Assembly (NCBI RefSeq): GCF_032854445.1
Contig: NC_088298.1
Coordinates: 5,638,160 to 5,702,159 of the forward strand
DNA: 64,000 nucleotides
Direction of reading: 5' to 3'
From: Liolophura sinensis
Taxonomy: Eukaryota > Mollusca > Polyplacophora > Chitonida > Chitonidae
In this document: positions 34,413-47,500 of the stretch, piece after piece
Numbering within the stretch: position 1 is the stretch's first letter
How the letters are laid out: each line of letters opens with the position of its first letter
Notes under the pieces: model-generated
The model's input: the letters and a program-made list of their open reading frames with translations, nothing else
Told to the model about the DNA's origin: nothing
Database searches by the model: none
Made by a program: the position numbers and the translations under genes

Positions 34413-35120
34413 TGATACAAATGAAACTATGAGCACATGCGTTAGCACACTCCCTTTTTTGCATAGCGACATCTTGACCTATGTCTCTGAGATATGTTAC
34501 TTTTTATTTCAGGGGATGTTGAAATACATGGTAGAGACTGGTAGAGAGAGTCCAATATCTACTAATGCAAGCAAAGCAGTTTTTCTGGCGGAATCCTCTA
34601 GCAATGAAACAAGCCGCTCCTGCGAAGGTGTTTAAGGCATTACAGAGGACCAGTCTATCGTGAAAAGGTGAGCAAGATACAATAAAATAATTTTATTCCA
34701 GCGTTAAGTCCATAAATACATTAATAAAAAAAAGAAAAATAGGTACATTACAGTGTTTTACACATGCAGTTAAGTAAATGGGAAAACGCTTGATATAATG
34801 TAGCGAGTTAAATGCGTTTTAATTCATGAACCCCAAACCGAGAAAACCTGCATTCCCCATATATATGTGGCATTACTTGTGTACAATTACAGCTGTTAAT
34901 GGGTAGCCAATAGGTATAGGATAAATACATTTTCTTATGCGTGCATAAATTTATGGAGGCATCCCCAAAAGTGACAATAAGCAACCAAATATCTTTCTAC
35001 TTCCAGTGGGACAAGTACAAGTGACACGCCTCATTGCACTGCGGACTGTTGCTTAAGTAAAGATTCCCCACATCAACCAGCAGGCGACGAGACAAAGGGT
35101 TGGGAACAAAACTGAGCGCA
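34413..35120. other. No gene recognised; left flank of the transposase remnant
   Basis: Short open stretches (around 34510-34640) may be a decayed N-terminal part of the transposase, but no motif is visible. Confidence 0.35.
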
Positions 35121-35124
35121 GAAA

Positions 35125-36995
35125 ATTTAACTAAGACTGGTACAACGACTTCCAATGGCTTTCACTCTGTCTGACCAAGAAGAGTGTGTTTTGTTTTCAT
35201 TGCCGAAAATGCCACCGAAACAAGGAACTGACGGTGAGTAGAAATTTGGAGAGTGCATTTACAAAGGATGGATTCCAGAATTGGAAAAAGCTAGACAGAG
35301 ATTTCAGCAACATGGACAGAATGAAGGACATCGGGAAGTAGTGTATAAATTAAAATCCCATGAAAATAGACCGATCCAGGCACAACTTCTGGACCAATTA
35401 TCTAAATCTCAAGCTCTTAACAGAGAAATGTTTCTGAAACAGCTGTCAAGTTTGCGAATGCTGCTGAGGCAGGGAAGCGCTATCCGCGGACACCACGATA
35501 TGGAATCCAATCTTGAACAACTTCTTTTACTGAGATTAGAATATAAGCGTCATATCCGACATTCGTATACCACTCGTAGTCCGTAAAGGGCGTTCCAAGT
35601 CGCTAATCGCAAGAATTCCTGCACTGAAAAATTGGAAAAATTGAAAAAAGACCTCATAGGAATGGTGAATGTTGACAAAACAGATTCAGATACTTTGACC
35701 AAATCCATTAAAGATGTCCTCCTTCAGTCCTCTTAGTCACTTAACCAATGTAGAGGTCAGGGTTATGACGGCGCATCAAATATGATAGGAAGCCTTCATG
35801 GTGTGGCTACACAAGTCAGGAAGGAAGAACTGTTTGCTCTCCATGTACACTGCTTCGGCCATTGCTTGTACCTTTGTCTGCAAAACGCTGCTAAACAGTG
35901 TAGTATTGTTAGGGACTCTCTTAGTCTAATTCAGGAAATATACCAACTCATTCGCTTTTCACCAAAACGAAACGCTTTGTTCCAGAAGGTGCAAAGCGAA
36001 ATATCCCCTGCATCTCCAAGTTTGCGTCCACTCTGTCCTACAAGGTGGACGGGCCGCACAGGTACAATACAATCAGTCGTGGACAACTGTGAAGCTCTTT
36101 TGGAAACCACGGAGGAAATAAATTCCACAACGCATGAGGAATGTGGGATAAACACTCTGGGGGAATAGTCGCTCAAATGACGAAATTCCAAACATTATTT
36201 GGCCTTCTCTTGTGTCCTGCTTTCTTTAGGGAAAATCAAGCACTGTAAACTCCCCTCATCGAAATTGACGTGGCAAAAAAATCCTTAACCGGACAGCATG
36301 AAGATGGGTCGTTTGAGATATTTTATCAACAGGTGCTGGAGGCTGCCAGTAAACACACGGACAATCCTTGTTTACGGAGGTATGTTCGAGGACCCGGGCG
36401 TGTGAGAGTACTTTCGTAAAATCTACTTTGAGGTGCTGGACTTGGTGACGCAGGAAATTTCAGGACGGTTTGACCAATACTCCTTGACTGTTTCAAAAGC
36501 TGTACGGGATCTCCTTCTCGAGGCAACAGATTGGGATGGAGTTCGGGATTTGGATGTCAACGAGAAAGTTCTCAAATTGTATGCCAAAGACCTAGATGGA
36601 AGTCGCCTCAAAAGTCAGCTGAAAATGTTACCAAAACTAGTTCGGCAAGTGCGAGAAGGCCCGGGCGTCTTGCACTGTCTTAAGAAAGTAACAACTGTTG
36701 AAACCGTTGTTGAAATCCTGGAGCATACAAGTAACTACCCGTTGGTACCTGCTGAAACCGGGTTGTTCTCAGAGGTCGCCAAACTTCTAAGGATATTCAG
36801 AACAATCCCAATTTCCAGTGCTTCTGCAGAGAGATCGTTTTCAGATCTACGTAGGTTAAAAACATACTTGCGTTCAACAATGACTCAATCTAGACTAAGT
36901 AATCTAATACTGATTCATTGCCACAAAGACCTTGCTGACAAAATTCATTTATTGGGGGTAGTGAGGGAATCCGGGAGGTTTTTCTTTTATCTGTT
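35125..36995 (+). pseudogene. hAT-superfamily (ZMYM1-like, TTF zinc finger/DUF4371) transposase pseudogene
   Basis: Frames joined across breaks give the following. A TTF-type zinc finger lies at about 35133-35340 (WYNDFQWL, FCFHCRKCH, DGFQNWKKA). The DUF4371 core begins with SKSQALNREMFLKQLSSLRM, then GYDGASNMIGSLHGVATQVR, HCFGHCLYLCLQNAAK and LCPTRWTGRTGTI at 35765-36065. The hAT C-terminal dimerisation region is at 36790-36960 (ISSASAERSFSDLRRLKTYL and SRLSNLILIHCHKDLADKI). Stops and frame changes occur near 35210, 35585, 35735, 36165 and 36400. About 75 bases at 35539-35614 replace the expected transposase interior. Such proteins cut and paste hAT transposons; this copy cannot. Terminal inverted repeats and the 8-bp duplication were not found. 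Confidence 0.85.
35539..35614. repeat. 76-bp insert shared with 31272-31347
   Basis: Begins GAATATAAGCGTCATATCCG and ends AGTCGCTAATCGCAAGA. It matches 31272-31347 at nearly 90 percent in the same orientation and without gaps. It interrupts the transposase frame. Confidence 0.85.
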
Positions 36996-37180
36996 TCATT
37001 AGTGCTTTACGCCGTACTCAAGGATATTTCACTTATACGACGGTGGCCAGCATTGTAGTGGGAGGATATCGAGCAGAGACCCAGGGGATCCCAAGGCCAT
37101 CCGTAGGTTGCTGGGGAACCTTCCCACATACGGCAGTGATTCGTAGGCGAGCTCCTAGACAACTCGGCCACCAGTAACAT
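36987..37180 (-). mobile_element. Diverged SINE, minus orientation
   Basis: TTAGTGCTTTACGCCGTACT, ATTTCACTTATACGACGGTG and CATCCGTAGGTTGCTGG match the common SINE read in reverse. It lies directly against the end of the transposase remnant. Confidence 0.8.
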
Positions 37181-38460
37181 GGTCGGTAATTGGTGTTACA
37201 TTTTAAGGTACCTTCATAATACTTTCTCTTGGAACATGTAAGTGTATGATTTTATTTTAACGACACGTTTGTACGGAAGGTATGTGAGTGAAGGATTCAG
37301 AATCCTAAAGTTAGCCATTGTTTTTCAATTTTAATTTTCCCACCTCAAATATTAATAAATGAGAAGCACTTGAGGTACATTTCTTCTTGAGAATGTAGCA
37401 GTTCTTCCGTTTTCATAAAGCTTTTGATTCAATTCCCGTATCATTGCATAGAAGTCTAACTGATGTCAACGTTGGACAATCAGTTAATGACTTGAAACCT
37501 GAAAGCGAATCACACAGCCAAATTGCTGTTAAAAGATAATGTTATTTCGAAGTACTGTAAAAAAAATTAGGGGAATTCCATGTGCGAATTTTTTTTAAAG
37601 CTATGTGACATGTAAGAGATAAGTATGCATGATAAAATGCTTCTACCTGTCTCCAATTGCCTGTGTTACACATTAGGTTGAAGGATTCATTTTGATTTAG
37701 CAGTCTGTTGGAGTTTTTCCCTGTGAGAAGACTCAGATTTATTTTCAACTGTTTCAGAATACAAAGATTATTAAAGTTGAAAACAAATGTAACTAACAAC
37801 AGCAAAATAAAACCAAATACATCGTGACAAAATCCACCAGATGTTTGAGTGATATTGCCGTGTTCATACGCGCCAAACACAAATCTAAAGACCGTAGGAT
37901 TAGTCCTTGGCTATAGGTCGCACCTAAGACCGAAAAAATGAGGAAGATGCCTCTTCCTCGCTCACCATTATGGGGAAATAACAATGACGGCAAGGTTTCC
38001 CCGGTATAATGGTGTCGACGTATAAGAGATAAGCGAAACGTCTACCCTAGCCACTTGTAGATGAGAGTCGTTTTGGGACCAATAAAAGTGTATATAAACA
38101 GATGTGAACAGAGGTTATATCACTGAATTATAAGAAGAAAGTTAGACATACATTGATTGTAGATAGGCCTAGGCTTGGCTAAGTACGTACAGTATTAGCA
38201 ACAATCTTTTGTCTTTCTTTCTTTTGTCTTCCTTTAAATATTTTGTTTATTATCTTTTATATTTTTTTACCTGATTTATTTTAATTTCAACGAATTGAAG
38301 TGTGAAAGTCCGTGACCGTTTTCGCCAGATCATTGCGGCGGACTTTAGATTCACCCGCCTCTTACTCGCTACAACAGCGAGAACACATGTTGAAAAAGCG
38401 ACGCACATGGCGTGAAAGTGAGATGCCTTAGTTTAATGGTTTTTGGGAGCAAATTAAGTT
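37181..38460. other. Upstream region of POLR1B
   Basis: Mostly AT-rich. Two overlapping minus-strand ORFs (37542-37880 and 37793-37993) lack motifs. No TATA box was convincingly placed. The 5' UTR and promoter of POLR1B must lie here. Confidence 0.45.
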
Positions 38461-38541
38461 ATGGCAGATACACAGACATTACCGAACTATAGCTACACGA
38501 CCGACAAAGACTATGGAAGGCCAAAGAAAGAACAACATCCC
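38461..38541 (+). CDS. POLR1B: POLR1B exon 1
   Basis: 27 codons from ATG ([19 protein letters not shown] onward) to CATCCC|GTAAGT; phase 0. Confidence 0.92.
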
Positions 38542-41500
38542 GTAAGTGTTTGTATATCAGGTGTGTGCTACCAGAGTGTAAGATGTTTCTTCGTCTTATA
38601 GTCAGTATGTTTCGTTGTTTTTACTTTCGAGTTTTGTTGCGAAGAAAATATTTTGTTGTTTATTTGTATCAAATTAAACCTCTGACAAACGCATTACGAC
38701 TAAATCTTCGAGGAACAAGAAAGGTTTCGGTGTTACAGTAAGGCATAAGAACTGAGGTTGGGAGTTGTAAAGTTCAGATTGCTGCCATTGTTCATCATTG
38801 CCCCCATTACCAAGTTTTCACTGTCAAAATCAGATTCTCCAGTGAACTCTACTCCCCGAGCAACGCAGCAATCTCGCTCTGGAGCCCATTAATTCACAGG
38901 TGCTTATTTGCAGAGTGTACATCTTAAGTGGAAGAAGTGTTGGGAAATTGAAAAGTTGCATTCCACAGCTAACAGGTGCTCTGACAGTGAGTTGGCAATT
39001 GGACTAAATGAATCTTACGATAGTTTCTGAAATTCTGAGTACTGCATAGAAGGTATTGTTGTCTTGCACTGAGGCACTCTATTTAAAGATGTGAAAAATT
39101 TTACAGACAGAGTGACCCACTGTGAAGCTTAGTCACAGGTAAAAGCGATTTCACAAGAAATGTAGAAATGTGAAGTGATGAAAACAACCTAGCATCACAA
39201 CATTCACTGAGAGTTGTAATTGGTATGCTTCATTCCGAAAAATGGGGGCCTCCTTGGCTGAGGGGGTTAGCACGGCACAATGATCCAGGGGGCTCTCATC
39301 AATGGGGTTGCTGTGGACTCATTCCCAGCTCATGCTGTTTTGGGAAGGTCGTCAGCAACCTGCAGATGGTCATGCAGGCCTCGACATAAGAGGCGATTGA
39401 ACCGGCTGATCACCTGTCGATCTCCTAAATGCAAATTCAGAAGAACAAATTTTAGATCACCATGTAAGCTCCAGGGGACAATAGTTTCACGCGTTGGCAA
39501 GTACAATGTGTTTTCAGTAGGTTGCAAATAGCTAACTTTATTCTACCTACAGGACAATCCGCACAAACTTTATGCCGGTTTAAATAGAAAAAGAACTGAT
39601 GACCGATGTTGGTAAAATGAAAATGGTTGCTTGTTTCGGTGAGCATTGACTACCTGTATGTGTGACCTATGATTGGCTCAGCAAAAATTGCGTGACCAAT
39701 GAAATGTTTCGTTTCATAATCCCAAATAAATGTTTACACCTCGGAGGAGTTTGTGAGTGATGTAATACATGAATACACAGGATATTGACTGTAATTTAAT
39801 GATTAATATTTTAATTAACACTATTACCACGATGAAATCAATCAAAGAATATTATTAAAATCAACATATATGTATGACAATTCTCTGTAAGAGTCTTCTT
39901 TCAAACACAATCAAACCTGATTCTTAAAATGAAGAAAACATATAGCTTGTACATTGGGACCCATTATCTTTACACGGCAACGTGGGTATATGTACCATGA
40001 AATACACCTGTTAATACAAGACATTTCTGTAGTCAGAATGTGGTGCTAATATATGGGTTTCGGATGATGTCAACAAGCACACATAGTAGAAGGCTGGATG
40101 AAGTATGTAATCTGAAGGGGAACGAATGATCCCTTAGACCTCTGTTGGGGTGATAAGAATTTTGATAGCCTGGCAGAAAATCCAGGAGAATGATTTTCTG
40201 ATCCCCTCGTTCATCGTTATGTTGAGGCCTGTCACGGGTTTCCCACTGGTTTTGCCCAGTTTCTTTCCACCATAATGTGGGCCACCATCATATAAGAAAC
40301 CAATCAAATGAATAAATAAATGAAAACCTTTTTTTTTCTCATTCGTTATGAGCATTTTGTTTTATGTTTCCAAAAAACAAGTCTGATAAATCAAATATAT
40401 GAGGTAACAATGGATTAATATCACTGTTTCAGCCATTACAAGAGCTGACAAAGCCTCATACAGACTCCTTTAATTACATGTTGCGAGAAGGACTGACGAA
40501 AGCAGTACAGGTAAGTTAAATGATCATAATGCTTGTCAAGTGAACGATCTGCATGGGAAGATTTTGAGAACATTCGGGTTTAATTTCATCGGTTCCCATC
40601 CTCGGACAAACTTTCCAGATTCACCTGCCTCCACTTTTCTTGGTGTTTTGGTGCAAAAAAAAAAGTTCATGGCACCGTCTTGTGTGCTATGACATGAAAG
40701 TCACTGCGGAATGTTTTCCTATACAATACAGAAAAGTTTACCAGTAACTTGCCAAATTTTTATTTCAGTATTTTGCACCCATTAAATTAATGATTATAAT
40801 ATGTGTAATATGAGTGTGAAATATCAGATTCCCATGAAACTACAACTGTTTATGCTGTAAATTCACACACAGTTATAAATTGTTATAAAACACACAACTT
40901 AGGCACTATTGGCATCGCTAATTACATATTTTATGTCGATCTTAGTTGTTAAATAAATACATACTGAAAATGACATAGTGCTGGTCTCCGTGGCCGAGGT
41001 GGTTAACATGCCAGCACGGTGCAGTGACCCAGGAGCCTCTCTCCGATGATGTCGCTGTGAGTTCCAAGTCCAGCCCATACTGGCTTCCTCTCCGGCCGTA
41101 AGTGGGACAGTCGGCCAGCAACCTGCGGAACAACAGAAACAAATCAAACTGATAATTTATTAGCATGTTTTATGTTTGTGATAAGGTTAAATTAAAACAT
41201 GCTGAAAAGAGAAATAAAGAATGTATCCAAGACAAGTACTGTGAAAAAAAAAAACAAAAAAGAAAAAAGAACAGGCTTGGCACTGAGCTGAGGTGTGTTA
41301 ATTTTAATATGATTTTGTTTCAGAACATAGAACCAGTAGAGTTTGTCCTTCCCAATGACGACAAGATTGCGCTTTTCATTAGGGTAAGATTTATATGGGA
41401 GCAAGACCTGGCTCAGTGGTAAGGCGTAGATATTTCCACGTTCATTATTCTTTGGTAGACACCTACATGTACTTGGTAACAACAAAGTGTTTCATGGCTG

Positions 41501-44500
41501 TCATGAGGCTATTCACAATGTCTAACATTCATTGAAGACCATGAGTGGAGGATCAAGTTTGAACTCTTTTGTCGCTAAGATATGAACAGTCCCAGTGTTT
41601 ACGGGTCACTTTTCGTGTGGTGGTTTGGAAACACAAATGACACCTCTTTCCTTCAGTTTTATATGTCACTTGTGTTTGTTCAGGAAATTGTGTCAGTATT
41701 TAGTCAAAAGTTGGTGCTTTACTCTGTGGCATGTTAAAAAAATTCTTAAGTATGGTGTCAAACAAGAATCAAATAAATACATGGCAATGAGAAGAGAGTG
41801 GACTGTGCAGTTTGGTGCATGAGACTAAAGGGGTTGTGTAGGGAGGAATTAATAGGGTTGTGCAGAACAGGGATTAAAAGGCTTGTGTAGGAAGGGATTA
41901 AAAGGCTTGTATAAGAAGGGATTAAAAGGCTTGTGTAGGAAGGGATTAAAGCTTGTGAAGGAAGGAGTTAGGAGGCTTGTGTATGAAGGGATTAAGAGGC
42001 CTGTGTAGCAAGAGATTAAGAGGCTTGTGTAGCAAGGGATTAAGAGGCTTGTGTAGCAAGGGATTAAAAGGCTTGTGTAGCAAGGGATTAAAAGGCTTGT
42101 GTTAGAAGGGATTAAGAGGCTTGTGTAGCTAGGGATTAAGAGGCTTGTGTAGCAAGGGATTAAAGGCTTGTGTAGCAAGGGATTAAAGGCTTGTGTAGCA
42201 AGGGATTAAAAGGCTTGTGTAGCAAGGGATTAAAAGGCTTGTGTTAGAAGGGATTAAGAGGCTTGTGTAGCAAGGGATTGAGAGGCTTGTGTAGCAAGGG
42301 ATTAAAGGCTTGTGTAGCAAGGGATTAAAAGGCGTGTGTAGCAAGGGATTAAAGGCTTGTGTAGCAAGGGATTAAAAGGCTTGTGTAAGAAAGGATTAAA
42401 AGGCTTGTGTAAGAAGGGATTAAGAGGCTTGTCTATAATATAGTAATAATAATGATATATGTTTAATGGGTAAAATGCTCATGTACATGTAAGTCCTGGG
42501 AAATGGTTATAATGCATATTATAAAGGGTATACCTCGATATAAATTGTTTTACCCTGAACTTCAGTACCCCTCTTACACCCTGTCTTTTCCTCTTTAATA
42601 TCCCCCAATCGCAGCAAGCTGTATATCTTGCAAACTATCTGTACAACAGATAAATGTCCCAAACTTGGATGACAAAATCTGAAGACTTTCAGAAATGCAT
42701 ACCCTTTCTATTTGTAGGATGCGACAGTGTTCAGTCCCGCAGTGGTGCAAACCAACATCCACGCCACCTCCCTGAAGGTCTACCCAGCTGAGGTGAGCCA
42801 GTCAAACAGTTTGCCAGGAGTGTTTGTTAAAGATAGAATTCTTGAAATGTAGGACAGAGATGATTTTTGAGATCAAGATTAATTTTCGCCTTGATAAAAG
42901 TTTCTAAAGCAGCATTCTTTTGGTAGTTGATGAGGTGTTGACGAATGAAATTGCAGGCCTGTATCAAGGTTACACTGGAGCGGCCATGCATATAAGTAGA
43001 CAAGTTTGTCAGGCACCTGCCAAAGGGCAGTTGGTTTTTTTCCAGGACACTTCAGTCTCCTCCATACAAATGCATGGGCATGTAAAGGACCACTGTTATT
43101 TAAGTGAAAACCTCTTAAGCAGTGTTAAACACAAGTCTATTTAGCGAACAAGTCAAAAATTTAATAAAGTGGTGAATAAATAAACATTGATACACTTCAG
43201 TTAAAATATTTTCCCAGTTTATTATTTCACCTTGTGTCTCTGTTGATTCATCTTCACATAGACCTTCATATCTCCAGCTTCATTCTACAAGATCAGACAT
43301 TCTGCAGCTTGGCGTTCAGCATTAAAAGGATAGTGCAATGACAGATTGACCCATATCGGTATAATGGCTGCAACGTCTTGCAACAAGGAGGCACATTACA
43401 TACGCTCTTAAGAACTCCTTTGTCGTCATTTGTTAAGTGTGACGTAAACCCTAAGAAATCACTCGCTCACTCCAACGTAGGGTTCATTGTGTCATGGATC
43501 ATGCCTGATAGCGCCACACTCTGTGTGACCTCACCTTGCACAGGCAGTTTAATGTGGTGAGTTGAGATGTCAGATGTGTATATATTATCTGCATACATTA
43601 ATGAGGTGGCGTAACAAAATTTGAAGAAAGTGTATTCAAATAGCTGAGCATTTATTTCAGTGTCGAGAACGTGGGGTGACCTACAAGGGGAGACTTTTAG
43701 TGAATTTGGTATGGCAGGTGAATGGACAAGTGATGGGAAACACAGAGCGAGTGATCGGTGAAGTGCCAATCATGGTCAAGGTGGGTGTGTCTTGTTACCA
43801 TGGAGACATCAATCTTACACGCATTTTAGCTGATCAGCTTACTCGGATAAATAAAGTTGACTTATTCATGTGTAAATTTGGTATTGGTTTGTGATAGTGT
43901 CTTGTATGGTGTTTTGTAGCACATTGTTGCAGTAAAAGAAAACTTTACAATTGTCTGCATTTCAACCACCTGGCCTAAAGGAGAGACTGTTGTAGGTTGA
44001 GAAAAATAATGTTGAAAGTGATATTAAACCCGGGTGATCATATGCAATTTTTTCAATAGTTGCAATGGCTTAGATTTTTACTTCTTAATTTTGATTGAAA
44101 TGAAAGTATTGAGAAGATTTGGAAATGCTCACGTCATTATTTTGACAGACTTTTAGTGTCATTTCTGCATTACGTGTGCACCTGTTATTGCAATGGAGGC
44201 CTCTCTGGCTGAGGTGGTTAGCACGCCAGCATATCGCAATGACTCAGGAGTCTCTAACCAATATGATTACTGTGAGTTCAAGTCCAGTTCATGCTGGCTT
44301 CCTCTATACATGGAAAGGTATGCAGGCAACATGCGCATGGCCGTGGGTTTGCCCCCCTTTTCTCCTATCATAATGCAGGCCACCGCCTCTTAAGTGAAAT
44401 ATTCTTGAGGAAGATGTAAAACACCAGTCAAATAAAGAAATAAAACTTATTGCCTTATTTGTGTTGGTTTCACAGTCCGAGATCTGTAACTTACACAAGC

Positions 44501-47500
44501 TGGGTCCTGCAGAACTGATACGTCGTGGGGAAGAAACAGAGGTGAGACAATAGCTAATCTTATCTGATAGACTATTAACAAGAAAGAAAGGAAGATATCA
44601 CCTGTCAAATAACTAATACAAATGTATTACAAATATCTGAGTTTAGATGCCCACCATATGACCACGAGAGGGAGATGGATTTAAGTTTAGGATCTGGCTG
44701 TACTTCACCTCCCCGGTTAAAAAAAATATCAAAGAGTTCAAAGAGCCTTTCCCACATGTATATTTCCCTGGCACAGTGTTGGAGGTTTACTCTGTTATTA
44801 TCCACTGGTTAGTGGTTAATGTGCCAGCACATTGTAATGACTCAGGAGCCTCTCGTCAGTTGATGCTGTCACTTTGAGTTCAAATCCGGCTCATGCTGGC
44901 TTTCTCCCTGACCCTGCTCGGGAAAGTCTGCCAACAACCAGATGGTCGTGGGATTTCCTCGGGCTCTGCCCCGGTCTCCTTCCATCATAACGTTGTCACC
45001 ATTGTATAAGTGAAATATTCTGGACTATGGCATTAACCGTCAATCAAATAAATAATTACATAAATTTCTGATTTCAGGAGATGGGAGGATATTTCATCGT
45101 TAACGGAATAGAAAGAATTATCCGTATGCTCATCATGCCCAGGAGAAATTTTGTGAGTTTGTCAATCACCACTCCATGTTATATTTCAGCTTTTAGCACC
45201 AACACTTTTTTTATCTAAAAAAAAAATAATTATAATTATAGTGAATGTTGTGAAATACGAGTGAGAGATAATTTTATGTTCCAAAAAAATTTATCACACC
45301 GTAATGATTCATTCAAAGCTGAATTGCAGCCCTCATAATTAGGGATCACATTCTGCAGAAGCCGTCACCCTTGTAATTAGGAATGGCATTCTGCAGAAGC
45401 CGTCACCCTTGTAATTAGGAATGGCAATCCACAGAAGCCGTCACCCTTGTAATTAGGGATGGCAATCTGCAGAAGCCATCACCCTTGTAATTAGGGATGG
45501 CATTCTACAGAAGGCGTCACCCTTGTAATTAGGAATGGCATTCTGCAGAAGCCGTCATGATTGTAATTAGGGATGGCATTCTGCAGAAGCCGTCACCCTT
45601 GTAATTAGAGATGGCATTCTGCAGAAGCCGTCACCCTTGTAATTAGGGATGGCAATCTGCAGAAGCCGTCATGATTGTAATTAGGGATGGCTTTCTGCAG
45701 AAGCCGTCACCCTTGTAATTAGGGATGGCATTCTGCAGAAGCCTTCACCCTTGTAATTAGGGATGGCATTCTGCAGAAGCCGTCACCCTTGTAATTAGGG
45801 ATGACATTCTGCAGAAGCCGTCACCCTTGTAATTAGGGATGGCAATCTGCAGAAGCCGTCACCCTTGTAATTAGGGATGGCATTCTGCAGAAGCCTTCAC
45901 CCTTGTAATTAGGGATGGCATTCTGCAGAAGCCGTCACCCTTGTAATTAGGGATGGCTTTCTGCAGAAGCCGTCACCCTTGTAATTAGGAGTGGCATTCT
46001 GCAGAAGCCGTCACCCTTGTAATTAGGAATGGCATTCTGCAGAAGCCGTCACCCTTGTAATTAGGGATGGCAATCTGCAGAAGCCATCACCCTTGTAATT
46101 AGGGATGGCATTCTGCAGAAGCCGTCACCCTTGTAATTAGGAATGGCATTCTGCAGAAGCAGAATAAGTGAAAATTTTCACCCGTTAAGTGAAAATAGGA
46201 TGCACTGTCCTTCATGCCATTACAGCATTTGACAAATGGCATCGTTGTGAACATAGCCGATAAAAATAAACTTGACTTACTTTTAGTCCACTCGTTGTAC
46301 TGTATTTCATGCCTAGATACAACAAATCACATCGTCTGAATGTGGCTTCTGAAATAAACTCGTCATGTTTTTTTCATTCTTTCACTTCTAGGTCGGATTC
46401 CATGTGTCAAAACAACTAATTGCATTTTATGTACACGACTTTACAAACCTGATCAATATTTTCCACCCAACAGCCCATGTGTATCGTACGTCCGTCCTGG
46501 AAAAAACCGTGGCAACCAGTACACAGAGTTTGGCATCTCCCTACGCTGTGTGACGGAGGACCAGTCAGGAGCGGTAAGTCTGTTTTGTTGTCATGACAAC
46601 AGTACAGGCAGACAAACTCTGATCATGCCAATATGGGAGTTTCAGTTTGAACTCTGTTATCGCTTTTGGTAAAAAAGGAAAGCCCTACTGTACCATTTGA
46701 CCTGCCTGAAATTGTTTTTTTCTTTTTTTTTTTTTTTTTTTTGATCACATGTGCTAAAACATGAGTGTCTGAAAATACCTTAAAGTTATTTAGAGTAGAT
46801 AAACAATGGAGGAAATAGAAGAGCTGAACATCAGAAAGTTGTGAAGTTTCTAAATAATGTCCACAAGAGTTGCCTTACATTTTTGACAAGACACATGATA
46901 CAGTGGGACATTTTTTGCCTTTAGCAACAATCAAAGTTTGATCTTTAAAGCTCTCCATAGTATTGGTTTTTTCGATGGTTAGCAGGGGTCAAGGGTATTA
47001 AAAGGTAGTTAAGTTGATAAATAGATTTGAACATACAGGTTTTCTTAGTTGATTTATCTATTTATTTCCTGGGTATTATATTTGTTGTATATTTTGATAT
47101 AACACTGAAGTACACAAAATTTTGTTTTCTACATGTTGTTTTGCATGTGAAAGCCTTAAGGAAAGAGTAGTTTCACTGAACTGTAATTTCTTTAACCTTT
47201 TGTATGTTTGCAAGATGTTTGTTTAAGCATATTCCGACAGCATTATTTTGAGCAAATTGATAAAATTATGCTTTTTGTGAAGCCCTGAAAATTTCCAATC
47301 CAACCAATGTAGTTTGATCTCCAAAATCAAGTTATAATTGTGCTAAAAGTGCTCAGAAAGTTTGCTCTTTCATATGCGAAAAGGCCGAGGGTTGAAAAAA
47401 GAAAGATATAATTACTGTATGTATATATACCAGTAGGTTAAGTTATCCAGCCATTGTGAGGCTCCTAAAGGAATAATTGTAACGTTGTCTAACAAAGTAA

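Larger units (their letters stand above)
38542..40432. other. POLR1B intron 1
   Basis: 1.9 kb, AT-rich, holding SINE pieces at 39244-39378 and 40214-40322. No other gene. Confidence 0.7.

Noticed and set aside
37542-37993. Two minus-strand ORFs upstream of POLR1B as a divergent gene
   Set aside because: They overlap in different frames and show no motif, good start context or splice signals.
41830-42435. CRISPR-like regular repeats
   Set aside because: The 24-bp units are directly adjacent with no unique spacers, and the sequence is eukaryotic; it is a minisatellite.
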